This document shows positions 18,074 through 27,228 of a DNA stretch of 64,000 bases, piece by piece. Below the pieces are notes generated by a model that made no database searches, had not been told where the DNA came from, and worked only from the letters and a program-made list of their open reading frames with translations. Where the stretch lies: contig NZ_RAPV01000001.1 of assembly GCF_003610295.1 (NCBI RefSeq), positions 4,340,001-4,404,000 on the forward strand. Direction: 5' to 3'. Both the position numbers and the translations under genes were made by a program. The first letter of the stretch is position 1, and every line of letters begins with the position of its first letter. Origin of the DNA: Paraburkholderia sp. BL23I1N1. Lineage in GTDB: Bacteria > Pseudomonadota > Gammaproteobacteria > Burkholderiales > Burkholderiaceae.

Positions 18074-18324
18074 CGGGTAAGCGCAGGGTAAGCACGAAGC
18101 CGCCGCCGCGGGCGAGGCCTTCCTCGACTAGGGGCGGCTCGCGCTGACTCAAATCGACGCCGACACAGAGACTGCGCGCCGAAGCCTCATGAAGCTTTCA
18201 TTACACAACCCATGAAAGATTGGGCTGGCGGCGCGCCAATCTGTTTACCTATACTCTTTTCACTCTGAAGGCAGCCCAATCGCCGTAACTAATACAAACA
18301 AGAACCAATAAGACGGAGCCTCAC

Positions 18325-19911
18325 ATGCCTGTAGCGATGCGAAACGCGGCCCTCGTGCTGCTGACATGTTTGACGTTGGGCACCAGTGTTTATGCGCAAG
18401 CCGGCTCCGGTTGCGACAAGGGTTGCAACACCCGCGGCCAGCTACTCAATCATCGCGTCACGTTACGGCTCAGTGCCGCGGCGTTTTCGAAATTGCTGGC
18501 GTCGAACGCATCCGGTCAGCAACTTGCGCAGATTGCCGGCGCGCCCGCATGCGGCGTGGAGATCGTGACCTTCCGCTACCGGACCATCGGCGGCGCGGGC
18601 GAGCCCACTAATGCGAGCGGCGCACTGATGATTCCGGGTGGGCGGTCGGCATCATGTAGCGGGCCGCGTCCGCTGATGCTCTACGCGCACGGTACGACCG
18701 CATACCGCAACTACAACATCGCCGATATCACGCAAACTGATCCGGGCAATGGCGACGGTGCCGGGGAGGGCATCAGCGTTGCCGCCATGTATGCGGCCCA
18801 GGGCTATATCGTGGTCGCGACCAATTACGCGGGCTATGCCGGCTCCGATCTCACGTACCACCCCTACCTGAACGCCGATCAACAATCCGCCGATGTGATC
18901 GACTCGCTTCGGGCGGCGCGGGCCGCACTGAGTGAAGTGAAGCCGGAAAGAAGGACGCGCGAGAACGGCAAGCTCTTCGTCACCGGCTATTCGCAGGGCG
19001 GCTTCGTGGCATTGGCGACGCATCGCGCTTTGCAGGCGGCCGGCGTCAAGGTCACGGCATCCGCGCCGGGATCGGGTCCGTACGCGCTTGCCGCCACGGC
19101 CGACGCGCTCATCGAAGGCGAGGTGAATCTGGGTTCGACGCTATTCACGACCTTGATCGTGACGGGCTTCCAGCGCGCCTACGAGAACATCTATCGCAAG
19201 CCAGGCGACTTCTATGAATCGGCCTATGCCCCGGGCATCGAGAATCTCCTGCCGAGCCTGCAGCCGCTCGATAAGCTATTTGCAAAGGGGAAACTACCCT
19301 CGACACAACTCTTCAACAGCGTTCCTCCCGCGCCGGAATATGCGTCGATGACGCCGCCGACTTCGCCGCCTCTCGCACCGCCTTCGCTCACACCTTTGTT
19401 TGCTGCCGGATTCGGCAACGCCAATCTCGTGCGCAACGCCTATCGCCTGAGTCTTCTGGAGGACGCCGCGGCCAATCCCGATGGCGCGTTCCCCAACACC
19501 ACGGTTGCCATGACGCCGGCTGCGAGTCCGATGCACCCGCTGCGCCAGGCGTTCAAGCGCAATGACTTGCGCAACTGGTCGCCGCGAGCGCCGGTTCTGC
19601 TGTGCGGCGGCGGTTCGGATCCCACCGTGTTTTTCTTCAACGCACGCATCGAACAGGCTTACTGGCAGAACGCCAAGGTGCCGGCAGGGCTCACGTCCGT
19701 GCTGGATGTGGACTCTCCGGTCGCCGGGCCCAACGATCCGTACGCGCCGATCAAGCAGGGTTTTGCCAATGCGAAAGCGACGCTCGCGAATCAGGCTGTT
19801 GCGGGTGGTGCAACCGACGGCGGCGCCTCAGCTGTGCTCCAGGCCTATCACGGTGAACTGGTGGCGTCGTTCTGCATGGTTGCCGCCCGGGCCTTCTTCA
19901 CGAATTTCTGA
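18325..19911 (+). CDS. Exported alpha/beta serine hydrolase (lipase-like)
   Basis: 528 residues. Signal peptide MPVAMRNAALVLLTCLTLGT with cleavage after VYA-QA; the mature N-terminus contains CDKGCNTRG (possible disulfide). The lipase signature is TGYSQGGFVA with nucleophile Ser223, preceded by the strand-turn LYAHGTTAYRNYN. FRYRTIGGAGEPTNASGALM resembles secretory lipase-like families. A C-terminal Asp (SDPTVFF region) and His (AYHGELVASF) could complete the triad. Predicted periplasmic or secreted esterase; substrate unknown. No operon partners. Confidence 0.82.
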   Translation: MPVAMRNAALVLLTCLTLGTSVYAQAGSGCDKGCNTRGQLLNHRVTLRLSAAAFSKLLASNASGQQLAQIAGAPACGVEIVTFRYRTIGGAGEPTNASGALMIPGGRSASCSGPRPLMLYAHGTTAYRNYNIADITQTDPGNGDGAGEGISVAAMYAAQGYIVVATNYAGYAGSDLTYHPYLNADQQSADVIDSLRAARAALSEVKPERRTRENGKLFVTGYSQGGFVALATHRALQAAGVKVTASAPGSGPYALAATADALIEGEVNLGSTLFTTLIVTGFQRAYENIYRKPGDFYESAYAPGIENLLPSLQPLDKLFAKGKLPSTQLFNSVPPAPEYASMTPPTSPPLAPPSLTPLFAAGFGNANLVRNAYRLSLLEDAAANPDGAFPNTTVAMTPAASPMHPLRQAFKRNDLRNWSPRAPVLLCGGGSDPTVFFFNARIEQAYWQNAKVPAGLTSVLDVDSPVAGPNDPYAPIKQGFANAKATLANQAVAGGATDGGASAVLQAYHGELVASFCMVAARAFFTNF

Positions 19912-20013
19912 GTACTGCTGCAGCGCTTGGCGATGCTCGCGGACGCCCGTGCGAATCGCTTAGGGCGTGGGCTTTAATATCGCGTCGGATTTCAACCGCG
20001 CGTTCACAGCGGC

Positions 20014-20616
20014 CTATGAGGACAACCAGCCACGCCCGATCGGCCACGCCAGCAGCTTGCGGTACACCGTGACCAGGCCGCGCGTTACCACGCTGCCGCC
20101 TAACTGCCACAACGGTGTGATCAGTAGGTATGCGACACATGCCATGCCGAGGGCGCCCACCATGTCGAGCGGAAAATGGACGCCGACAAACACGCGTGCC
20201 CATGCCACCGCGAGACCGGACAGCAGGATCGGCATGCCGTACCGTCTCACGCCCCCCAGCAACAAGCTCAGTGCGATGCAGGCGAATATCGTCCCATGGT
20301 CGCTTGGGAACGACGAGTCGGGCGCGTGCTCCAGAAATGTATGGCCGATTCCCATCACGAACGGCCGGGGATGTGGCCAGATCATACCGAGAATCTGATT
20401 GAGACCGAGGGCGAGCAGGGTCACGCAAAACGCGCGCACTGCGACTTCACGTTGATGCTCGTTGCCGAAGAGCCATATCGCGATCAGCGAAAGCGGTACG
20501 AGATAAATGACGTAATCGGCAATCATTCGCGCCATGTCGATTTGCCAGGCCGGCGTCGACGGCGTTGCGTTGATCATCAGAAAGAGCGCCTGATTGAACG
20601 CTTCAAGTGTATTCAT
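20014..20616 (-). CDS. PAP2-family undecaprenyl-diphosphatase (BcrC-like)
   Basis: 200 residues with several membrane segments. The three acid-phosphatase motifs are present: a first in IWPHPRPFVM, a second in SSFPSDHGTI, and a third in ARVFVGVHFPLD. This order and the length match BcrC/YbjG-type undecaprenyl pyrophosphate phosphatases, which recycle the lipid carrier for peptidoglycan at the outer face of the inner membrane and can give bacitracin resistance. Other lipid phosphate phosphatases share the motifs, so substrate is inferred from overall similarity. Confidence 0.85.
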   Translation of the reverse strand: MNTLEAFNQALFLMINATPSTPAWQIDMARMIADYVIYLVPLSLIAIWLFGNEHQREVAVRAFCVTLLALGLNQILGMIWPHPRPFVMGIGHTFLEHAPDSSFPSDHGTIFACIALSLLLGGVRRYGMPILLSGLAVAWARVFVGVHFPLDMVGALGMACVAYLLITPLWQLGGSVVTRGLVTVYRKLLAWPIGRGWLSS

Positions 20617-20676
20617 GCAGTGGGATTTTTTGAGGGACGTGTGATGAATTGCGTCCTCGATCTTAGCAGGACCAGC

Positions 20677-20862
20677 TTAGGTGAAGCTTAGGCCCAGTCC
20701 GAAACGATTGACGGGATCGTCCGGCGCGGGCGGTGTAATCTGTCTATGCATGTCGGCCAACATGGCGGCAAATATGGTGGCCAACGTGGTGGTGACATAG
20801 GCAAACATCAACGGAGACCGGAACGTCGTGGAGATCGATCCGGACCGGTTACCGAGGGGCAT
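20677..20862 (-). CDS. Possible small hypothetical protein
   Basis: A 61-codon frame with third-position G+C like real genes here and a short hydrophobic stretch (MFAYVTTTLATIFAAMLADM). No recognised family and no clear ribosome site. It lies between the minus-strand phosphatase and the plus-strand acetyltransferase. It may be a chance frame. Confidence 0.28.
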   Translation of the reverse strand: MPLGNRSGSISTTFRSPLMFAYVTTTLATIFAAMLADMHRQITPPAPDDPVNRFGLGLSFT

Positions 20863-20924
20863 AGCGTCCTTGGCTGCCGGGTGATGGTCGTTATTCTTCA
20901 GGAGCAGTGGGCGAGGCGATTGCG

Positions 20925-21788
20925 ATGAACCCGGAAAAACGTGCTGATTTTATCGTGCGCAACATGTCGGCCGACGACGTAGCGTTGTCGGTCGAATGGG
21001 CTGCGGTAGAAGGATGGAACCCCGGTCTGCACGATGCCGGGTGCTTTCGTGCCGCGGACCCTAACGGGTTTTTTATCGGGGAGTGGCGCGGCGAACCGGC
21101 TGCCTGCCTATCCGCGGTCGCGTACAGCGAGCACTTCGGTTTTATCGGTCTGTATATCGTGAAGCCGGCGTTTCGCGGCAGAGGTTTGGGCATGCGCATC
21201 TGGCAGCACGGCATGGACTATTTGCGCAACCGCAATGTCGGATTGGACGGTGTCGTCGCTCAACAGGCGAATTACAGAAAATCCGGCTTTCAGCTTGCGT
21301 ATCGCAACATTCGCTTTCAGGGTGTCGTTCAAGCCCGCCCCCAGGGCGCGACGTCTTCGACTATTTTGAATACGCCGGCACTGCCGTTCGAGCCGCTGTT
21401 TGAATACGATCGCCAGTGCTTTCCCGCCGCGCGTGAACGCTTTCTTGCCACGTGGCTCGGCCAACCTGGCGCCATTGCGCAGGTCGCAGTTCGTGACGGC
21501 CAGGTTGCAGGCTATGGCGTATTGCGTCGTTGCAGAACGGGATGCAAGATCGGCCCACTCTTCGCCGATAGTAACGGGATCGCTAGCGATCTGTTCGATG
21601 CGTTGGTGGCGCGCATGCCGGGCGAGAGCATTGTCCTCGATGTGCCGGAGACCAACCCCGCAGCTGTCGCGCTGGCCGAGCGGCATGGCATGACGAGCGT
21701 GTTTGAAACGGCGCGGATGTATACGCTGGAAACGCCCGCTATGCACATTGAACGTGTGTTTGGCGTGACGTCATTCGAGCTCGGATGA
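20925..21788 (+). CDS. GNAT-family N-acetyltransferase
   Basis: 287 residues from ATG 20925. The acetyl-CoA-binding region is FIGLYIVKPAFRGRGLGMRI (R/Q-x-x-G-x-G/A motif as RGRGLG). A second half (residues about 150-287) resembles the C-terminal domain of YitH/HolE-type double GNAT proteins (YGVLRRCRTGCKIGPLFADS). The acceptor substrate is unknown. A GTG at 20907 has AGGAG two bases upstream, too close, so the later ATG with GAGG at proper distance is preferred. Confidence 0.85.
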   Translation: MNPEKRADFIVRNMSADDVALSVEWAAVEGWNPGLHDAGCFRAADPNGFFIGEWRGEPAACLSAVAYSEHFGFIGLYIVKPAFRGRGLGMRIWQHGMDYLRNRNVGLDGVVAQQANYRKSGFQLAYRNIRFQGVVQARPQGATSSTILNTPALPFEPLFEYDRQCFPAARERFLATWLGQPGAIAQVAVRDGQVAGYGVLRRCRTGCKIGPLFADSNGIASDLFDALVARMPGESIVLDVPETNPAAVALAERHGMTSVFETARMYTLETPAMHIERVFGVTSFELG

Positions 21789-21894
21789 TTGAAGCGCAGG
21801 TTTGCGCCTTTTGCGACTTTTGCGTGTATTGCCGTCGGCGGTGCATCTCATGAACCGCAGGCGGCAAACACATCGTTTGATACACACGTATGCG

Positions 21895-22200
21895 CTATTT
21901 CCATTTTGAGCCGAGATTCGCCAGCCCGGCTTTCATGAGGTCTTGCGGCAACATGACGACGCGAAATTCGCAGTCGGCGTTGAACTTCAGAAAAAATGGT
22001 TCTGCGAGTGCGGGAATTCCCGATGGATCGTCGAGGTTCACGATGAGCACTGCGCCGCGTGTTCCGTTCTGCTCGGTGAAGTAGGCGGCTTCCGGTTTTA
22101 TTTCTTCAAGTATTTTCCCTATCACTTCGCCGGCAGTGCCATCGCGCACCAGCGTGTTGAACGGTTCGTGCGGAATTCGTATGTTGAGTAGCATGCGCAT
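21895..22200 (-). CDS. Small conserved protein downstream of the ars operon
   Basis: 101 residues from ATG 22200, preceded by GGGAGG at good spacing. It starts MRMLLNIRIPHEPFNTLVRD and contains KPEAAYFTEQNGTRGAVLIV; it resembles small DUF3303-like ferredoxin-fold proteins, but I cannot name it with certainty. It lies 50 bp after the arsH stop on the same strand, so co-transcription with the arsenic operon is possible. Function unknown. Confidence 0.65.
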   Translation of the reverse strand: MRMLLNIRIPHEPFNTLVRDGTAGEVIGKILEEIKPEAAYFTEQNGTRGAVLIVNLDDPSGIPALAEPFFLKFNADCEFRVVMLPQDLMKAGLANLGSKWK

Positions 22201-22249
22201 GTCATCCTCCCTGGTTGATGCCCAAAAGGGCATCTTAAGGATAGGAGTT

Positions 22250-23002
22250 TTATGCGGTGGTGTTGGAGTTTGTGTTGCTCGTCTCCTGATCCATCGCGGC
22301 GGCCGCCAGCGCGCTGGCCAGTTCCGGATGCGCTTCCTTGCGTTCGCTGTAGCGATCGGTCAGGTAGTCCGAACGGTCGCGCACCAGCAACGTGAACTTG
22401 TACAGTTCCTCCATCACGTCCACGAGGCGATCGTAATAGGCGGAGGGTTTCATCCGGCCGCCGGCGTCGAATTCCTGGTATGCCTTCGGCACCGACGACT
22501 GATTGGGGATCGTCACCATCCGCATCCAGCGGCCCAGCACGCGTAACGCGTTGACGGCATTAAACGATTGCGAGCCGCCGCATACCTGCATCACCGCGAG
22601 CGTGCGTCCTTGCGTGGGGCGCACGCCGCCGCTTTCGAGCGGCAGCCAGTCGATCTGATTCTTGAACACGGCCGTGAGCGTGCCGTGACGCTCCGGGCTG
22701 CACCATACCTGCCCCTCCGACCATTCCGACAATGTGCGCAGTTCGACGACCTTCGGATGATCCGCCGCGACGCTGTCCGTAATCGGCAGGCCGTGCGGAT
22801 CGAAGACCCGTGTTTCAGCGCCGAACTGGCGCAGGATGCGTTCGGCTTCGAGGGCGAGCAGTTTGCTGAACGAAGTGGGACGCAACGATCCGTATAACAG
22901 CAGAATTCGCGGGGCGTGTTGCGAGACCGCGTGCGGTTCGAGTTTTTGCAGATCCGGCGTGTGGAAATGTGGACCGCTAACGTTGGGCAGATTCCCGGTC
23001 AT
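22250..23002 (-). CDS. arsH: ArsH NADPH-dependent FMN oxidoreductase (organoarsenical resistance)
   Basis: 250 residues from ATG 23002. [20 protein letters not shown] is the flavodoxin-like FMN site of ArsH, and [20 protein letters not shown] and [20 protein letters not shown] are ArsH signatures. ArsH oxidises trivalent methylated or aromatic arsenicals to the less toxic pentavalent form. The ATG overlaps the arsC stop (TAATG). Last gene of arsR-acr3-arsC-arsH. The frame extends 37 codons upstream inside arsC, which is not used. Confidence 0.95.
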   Translation of the reverse strand: MTGNLPNVSGPHFHTPDLQKLEPHAVSQHAPRILLLYGSLRPTSFSKLLALEAERILRQFGAETRVFDPHGLPITDSVAADHPKVVELRTLSEWSEGQVWCSPERHGTLTAVFKNQIDWLPLESGGVRPTQGRTLAVMQVCGGSQSFNAVNALRVLGRWMRMVTIPNQSSVPKAYQEFDAGGRMKPSAYYDRLVDVMEELYKFTLLVRDRSDYLTDRYSERKEAHPELASALAAAAMDQETSNTNSNTTA

Positions 23003-23424
23003 TACCGAACCCTCCGACCCGCGCTGTCGATCACTTGCTCGCCGTCTTCTTTTGTAAATGCTCCTTGCTGAGCGGCGGGCAGGATATCGAGCACGACCTC
23101 GGAGGGTCTGCATAGACGCACACCGAGCGGGGTGACCACAATCGGCCGATTGATAAGGACCGGATGCGCCAGCATCGCATCGAGCAATTGCTCATCGCTC
23201 AAGGACGCGTCCGCGAGGCCGAGTTCGGCATACGGTGTGCCCTTCTCACGCAGCGTGGCGCGCGCGGTGAGACCCGCGCGTGCGATCAGGTCCTTCAGCG
23301 TGGCTCGATCGGGCGGGTTCTTCAGATACTCGATGACTTCCGGCTCGATGCCGGCATTGCGGATCATGGCCAGCGTATTGCGCGAGGTGCCGCACGCCGG
23401 GTTGTGATAGATCGTGACGCTCAT
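23002..23424 (-). CDS. arsC: Arsenate reductase, glutaredoxin-dependent
   Basis: 140 residues with the ArsC catalytic motif [14 protein letters not shown] (Cys11) and the arsenate-binding region in [18 protein letters not shown] (Arg triad). It reduces arsenate to arsenite with glutathione/glutaredoxin, feeding the Acr3 exporter. It overlaps the acr3 stop by 4 bp and the arsH start, indicating translational coupling. Confidence 0.96.
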   Translation of the reverse strand: MSVTIYHNPACGTSRNTLAMIRNAGIEPEVIEYLKNPPDRATLKDLIARAGLTARATLREKGTPYAELGLADASLSDEQLLDAMLAHPVLINRPIVVTPLGVRLCRPSEVVLDILPAAQQGAFTKEDGEQVIDSAGRRVR

Positions 23425-24506
23425 ACCCGCTCTCCTTTAATGCTGTGAGTTGCCTCGTACCAGTGCTGCGATCGATTGACGACGCCGACCACCAGCAGCA
23501 TCACGGGGACTTCGATCAGCACGCCGACCACGGTGGCAAGCGCCGCGCCCGAATGAAATCCAAACAGGCTGATCGCCGTGGCCACCGCAAGCTCGAAGAA
23601 ATTACTTGCGCCGATCAGACTCGACGGACCCGCGACGCAATGCGCGACACCAAGCCGGCGATTGAGCAGATAGGCGAGGCCGGAATTGAAGAACACCTGA
23701 ATCAGAATCGGCACCGCAAGTATCGCGATGACCAGCGGTTCCTTGACGATGGCCTGCCCCTGGAAGGCGAACAGCAGTACTAGGGTCGCCAGCAACGCGC
23801 TGATCGAATAAGGCGCGAGATGGGCGACTGCCTGTTGAAAATGCGCGTCACCCCTGGCGAGCAAACGGCGGCGTAACACCTGCGCGAGGATGACGGGGAC
23901 GACGATGTACAACCCGACTGAGATGATCAGCGTGTCCCACGGCACCGAAATTGCCGACAAACCCAACAGGAGGGCGACGAGCGGCGCGAACGCCACGATC
24001 ATGATGGCGTCGTTGAGCGCCACTTGCGATAGCGTGAAATACGGATCGCCTTTGCAGAGTTGCGACCAGACGAATACCATCGCCGTGCACGGCGCGGCGG
24101 CAAGCAGAATGAGGCCCGCAATATAGCTGTCGAGCTGGCTAGCCGGAAGCCATGGCGTGAACACATGCCGAATGAAAATCCAGCCGAGCAGCGCCATCGA
24201 AAACGGTTTGACGAACCAGTTCACAAACAAGGTCACGCCGATACCGCGCCACTGGTTTTTCACCTGCGTCATCGCGGCAAAATCGATCTTGACCAGCATT
24301 GGAATGATCATCACCCAGATCAATACGCCAACCGGAAGATTGACCTGCGCCACTTCCATGCGGCCAATCGCCTGAAAGAGTGGCGGCAGCAGTTGCCCGA
24401 GCAGGATGCCGCATACGATGCACAGCGCCACCCAGACAGTCAGATACCGCTCGAAGAATCCAATCGCCGGCCGTGCGCCACGCGCCGTGGTGTTGGCGGT
24501 ACTCAT
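23421..24506 (-). CDS. acr3: Arsenite efflux permease Acr3
   Basis: 361 residues from ATG 24506, a polytopic inner-membrane protein of about ten segments. The conserved Acr3 motif AAPCTAMVFVWSQLCKGDPY contains the essential Cys. GLAYLLNRRLGVAHCVAGPS and IGASNFFELAVATAIS are also typical. It exports arsenite driven by the proton gradient. It overlaps arsR and arsC by 4 bp each. The frame runs 12 codons further upstream into arsR; the ATG at 24506 is the natural start. Confidence 0.95.
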   Translation of the reverse strand: MSTANTTARGARPAIGFFERYLTVWVALCIVCGILLGQLLPPLFQAIGRMEVAQVNLPVGVLIWVMIIPMLVKIDFAAMTQVKNQWRGIGVTLFVNWFVKPFSMALLGWIFIRHVFTPWLPASQLDSYIAGLILLAAAPCTAMVFVWSQLCKGDPYFTLSQVALNDAIMIVAFAPLVALLLGLSAISVPWDTLIISVGLYIVVPVILAQVLRRRLLARGDAHFQQAVAHLAPYSISALLATLVLLFAFQGQAIVKEPLVIAILAVPILIQVFFNSGLAYLLNRRLGVAHCVAGPSSLIGASNFFELAVATAISLFGFHSGAALATVVGVLIEVPVMLLVVGVVNRSQHWYEATHSIKGERV

Positions 24507-24829
24507 TTGTCGCAGCAGCCAGAGAGGTCGCTCGCGGCGCATGTTTCGCCAGCGCAGCAGTTTTCGGTCAGGAAAGCGATCAGGCCCGTCATCGCTTCGA
24601 AATTCGCCGAATAGATGATGAAGCGCCCGTCTTGCCGCGGCTTCACCAGTTCGGCATGCGACAGGTCCTTGAGGTGGAACGAGAGGCTTGATGGCGAAAG
24701 CCCGAGCTGCTGGGCGATTTCACCGGCGGCCATGCCGTCCGGCCCGGCGACGACCAGCAAACGGAAGACTGCCAGCCGCGATTCATGAGCGAGCGCGCCA
24801 AGGGCGCGTACAACGAGGTTCGAGTCCAT
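24503..24829 (-). CDS. arsR: ArsR-family arsenite-responsive repressor
   Basis: 108 residues with the ArsR winged helix (ESRLAVFRLLVVAGPDGMAA, SPSSLSFHLKDLSHAELVKP). The arsenic-binding Cys are not in the classical helix-3 ELCVCDL position; they cluster at the C-terminus (ENCCAGETCAASDLSGCCDK), as in the second ArsR type. It is the first gene of the operon and is preceded by a TTCAA-N6-TTGAA dyad 29 bp upstream of its ATG. Confidence 0.95.
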   Translation of the reverse strand: MDSNLVVRALGALAHESRLAVFRLLVVAGPDGMAAGEIAQQLGLSPSSLSFHLKDLSHAELVKPRQDGRFIIYSANFEAMTGLIAFLTENCCAGETCAASDLSGCCDK

Positions 24830-24857
24830 GCCCGAACGATACGCCGATCGTTTTCAC

Positions 24858-24877
24858 ATTTCAAGTATTGTTGAAAT
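24858..24877 (-). promoter_or_regulatory. Candidate ArsR operator
   Basis: ATTTCAA and TTGAAAT arms with a 6-bp centre lie 29 bp upstream of the arsR start. ArsR-family repressors commonly bind TTCAA/TTGAA dyads near the promoter of their own operon. The site probably shuts arsR-acr3-arsC-arsH in the absence of arsenite. Confidence 0.7.
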
Positions 24878-24922
24878 AATGGGGCTGGCATGATCTGTCA
24901 GGAGGCATTCAACCCCGCCACC

Positions 24923-24944
24923 CGAGGCCACCGCGGTGGCCTCG
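24923..24944 (-). terminator. 22-bp perfect palindrome after the alkyltransferase gene
   Basis: CGAGGCCACC-GC-GGTGGCCTCG lies just past the stop of the minus-strand alkyltransferase gene (24952). There is no T-run, but the stem is very stable and sits where a terminator is expected. Confidence 0.6.
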
Positions 24945-24951
24945 AACCGCC

Positions 24952-25566
24952 TCAGTTGCCGAACAACGAGGCCTGCGTCCCGCGACTCGGCGTCGGACGC
25001 GCCGGTTTCACCGACGGTTTCCGGTCGGCAGTATCTGGAGGAGTGGTTGAAGCCGCCACCGAATCCGCCGCCGCTTCCAGCGAAGTCTGCCCGGCCTCGA
25101 GCGAAAGGAGAAACATCTTGTTCGCCAGTCCGCCGGCAAAGCCGGTCAGATCGCCGGATGCGCCGATCACGCGATGACAGGGCGCTACGATCGAGATCGG
25201 ATTTCTACCATTCGCCGCGCCTACCGCCCGCACCGCGTTAATGTTTCCGATTTGCGTGGCGATGTCCGAGTAGCTGCGCGTCTCGCCGAATGGGATCGTG
25301 AGAAGCGCCGCCCAAACTTTCTTCTGGAACTCAGTTCCCTGGAAGTCGAGTTCGAGGTCGAACCGGTCTCTCGTACCGGCGAAATATTCGTTCAATTGGC
25401 GCTCGGTTTCGATCAGGATCGGGCGGTCATTCGCTTCGACGAGTTCCGGCAGACGCACCCGATTCGGCTTGTCGTTCTCCCACAGAATGGCGACAAGCCG
25501 GTTGGCGTTTGCAGCGAGCTTTAGTTCACCGACGGGCGAGTTCATTAACCTGTATGCGTATGTCAC
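24952..25566 (-). CDS. ogt: Methylated-DNA-[protein]-cysteine S-methyltransferase
   Basis: 204 residues. The suicide-acceptor motif is IVAPCHRVIG with Cys130, and the DNA-binding arginine helix is NAVRAVGAANGRNP. It removes alkyl groups from O6-alkylguanine in DNA. The first about 165 residues cover the full Ogt fold; the remaining about 40 (AADSVAASTTPPDTADRKPS and on) form a Pro/Thr-rich tail not usual in Ogt, perhaps disordered. It is transcribed alone. Confidence 0.93.
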   Translation of the reverse strand: MTYAYRLMNSPVGELKLAANANRLVAILWENDKPNRVRLPELVEANDRPILIETERQLNEYFAGTRDRFDLELDFQGTEFQKKVWAALLTIPFGETRSYSDIATQIGNINAVRAVGAANGRNPISIVAPCHRVIGASGDLTGFAGGLANKMFLLSLEAGQTSLEAAADSVAASTTPPDTADRKPSVKPARPTPSRGTQASLFGN

Positions 25567-25780
25567 TTTGCTGGATTCCTGGCTAGCGGGAGGCTGAGAT
25601 GGCTTGCTGCGAGATTGCGAACTCGCTGTGCCACGGCTCCAATACGTAACAGCTTAAACCTCGTCATCACTGAGGTCACGCCGGATCTTGCTACCCAATT
25701 CTGCGCGCGGTCTGGGATTCAGTAGAATTGATACCCTCGGCATATCGCTCACCGGCAATCGGATATTTTTTTCTACTACT

Positions 25781-27115
25781 GTGACAACCCCCCTCGAACA
25801 ACTGCGGGCTGGACAACTGGCGGGTACTCGCCGACTCAAACTCTCGTGCGGCCTGAGCGAATTTCCACGCGAAATTTTCGATCTGGCCGACACGCTGGAA
25901 ATTCTCGATCTATCGGGCAATGCACTCTCGACGTTGCCCGATGATTTGCCGCGGTTGAGCAAGCTGCGCATCATCTTTGCGTCTGACAATCCGTTCACCG
26001 AATTGCCGGAAGTTCTCGGGCAGTGTTCGCAACTGAGCATGATCGGCTTCAAGGCCAACCGCATCCGCGAAGTCTCGGGCAAATCGCTGCCGCCGTTGTT
26101 GCGCTGGCTGACCCTCACCGACAACGAGATCGAAGCACTACCGCCAGAAATCGGTGCCTGCACGCAACTGCAGAAGTTGATGCTTGCCGGTAACCGGTTG
26201 CGGGCGCTGCCCGAGGAATTGGCCGCCTGCTCGCGCCTCGAACTGTTGCGTCTCGCCGCGAATCAACTCAGCGAACTGCCGGCCTGGTTGCTGCGCCTGC
26301 CGCGGCTTTGCTGGTTGGCGTACGCCGGCAATACGTTCAGCGAAGCACTGGAGACGGTGGCCCTGACCGATACGCCGATTGCGGATATTCGATGGGATGC
26401 GTTGAAACTCGACGCGCAGTTAGGCGAGGGCGCGTCCGGCGTCATTTATCGTGGGGCGCTTGCTGCTCGCCACGACGATGCGAGCAGACCTGTGGCCGTC
26501 AAGTTGTTCAAGGGCGCGGTAACGAGCGATGGATTGCCCGACTGCGAGATGGCTGCCTGCATTCGTACCGGCGATCATCCGAATCTGATTCCCGTGGTGG
26601 GCAAGGTGAAGGACCATCCGGCGGACACCCATGGCCTCGTGATGGAACTGATCGATCCGCAATTCAGGAATCTTGCCGGGCCGCCGAGCCTCGAGTCATG
26701 CACGCGCGACGTCTATGATGCCGGCACGCGCTTCGAGTTGGCATCGGCATTACGTATTGCATACGGCATCGCGTCTGCAGCGTGTCATCTGCATCGGCAA
26801 GGCGTGATGCATGGCGATCTGTACGCACACAATATTCTGCACGCTGGATGTGGGCGCGCGTTGCTGGGGGATTTTGGCGCAGCGTCTTTCTATGTTGCTG
26901 ATGATCGAGACTTCAGTGCCGCGCTGCAACGCCTCGAAGTCAGGGCGTATGGTTGTCTGCTCGAGGAGTTGATCGATCGTTGCGAATGGCTGGATGCGGA
27001 AGCGGACGTCGCAGCGAAATTGATGGCGTTGAAAGAGCGTTGCTTGAGCGAGGATATCGACGGCCGGCCGTTGTTCGACGAAATCGCTTCCGCTTTGCGG
27101 CAGCTAACAAGCTAA
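25781..27115 (+). CDS. Leucine-rich-repeat protein with a C-terminal protein kinase domain
   Basis: 444 residues from GTG 25781 (VTTPLEQLRAGQLAGTRRLK). Residues about 15-195 hold seven or so LRR units of the 'L-x-x-L-x-L-x-x-N-x-L-x-x-L-P' type (LEILDLSGNALSTLPDDLPR, LMLAGNRLRALPEELA). Residues about 205-444 are a kinase: glycine loop LGEGASGVIYRG, Lys241 in PVAVKLFK, catalytic loop HGDLYAHNIL with Asp346 (HGD instead of HRD), and Asp364 in GDFGAA. All key residues are present, so it should be active. Signal and substrate are unknown. LRR-kinase fusions are common in eukaryotes and sparse in bacteria. It has no signal peptide or membrane segment, so it is cytoplasmic. Monocistronic. Confidence 0.85.
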   Translation: MTTPLEQLRAGQLAGTRRLKLSCGLSEFPREIFDLADTLEILDLSGNALSTLPDDLPRLSKLRIIFASDNPFTELPEVLGQCSQLSMIGFKANRIREVSGKSLPPLLRWLTLTDNEIEALPPEIGACTQLQKLMLAGNRLRALPEELAACSRLELLRLAANQLSELPAWLLRLPRLCWLAYAGNTFSEALETVALTDTPIADIRWDALKLDAQLGEGASGVIYRGALAARHDDASRPVAVKLFKGAVTSDGLPDCEMAACIRTGDHPNLIPVVGKVKDHPADTHGLVMELIDPQFRNLAGPPSLESCTRDVYDAGTRFELASALRIAYGIASAACHLHRQGVMHGDLYAHNILHAGCGRALLGDFGAASFYVADDRDFSAALQRLEVRAYGCLLEELIDRCEWLDAEADVAAKLMALKERCLSEDIDGRPLFDEIASALRQLTS

Positions 27116-27228
27116 GCAGCTAGCTGGCACCGGCGATCGGGACGCAGCCGCGCTGGCGACACTTTGATCCGATTTTTGTACGAACGCAAAGCAACCATTC
27201 GTCCGTGTAGTCCAAGGAGAGCATATCA

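Noticed and set aside
20746..20928. 60-codon plus-strand frame upstream of the GNAT gene
   Set aside because: Gly/Arg-rich with no family match; it overlaps the start of the GNAT gene.
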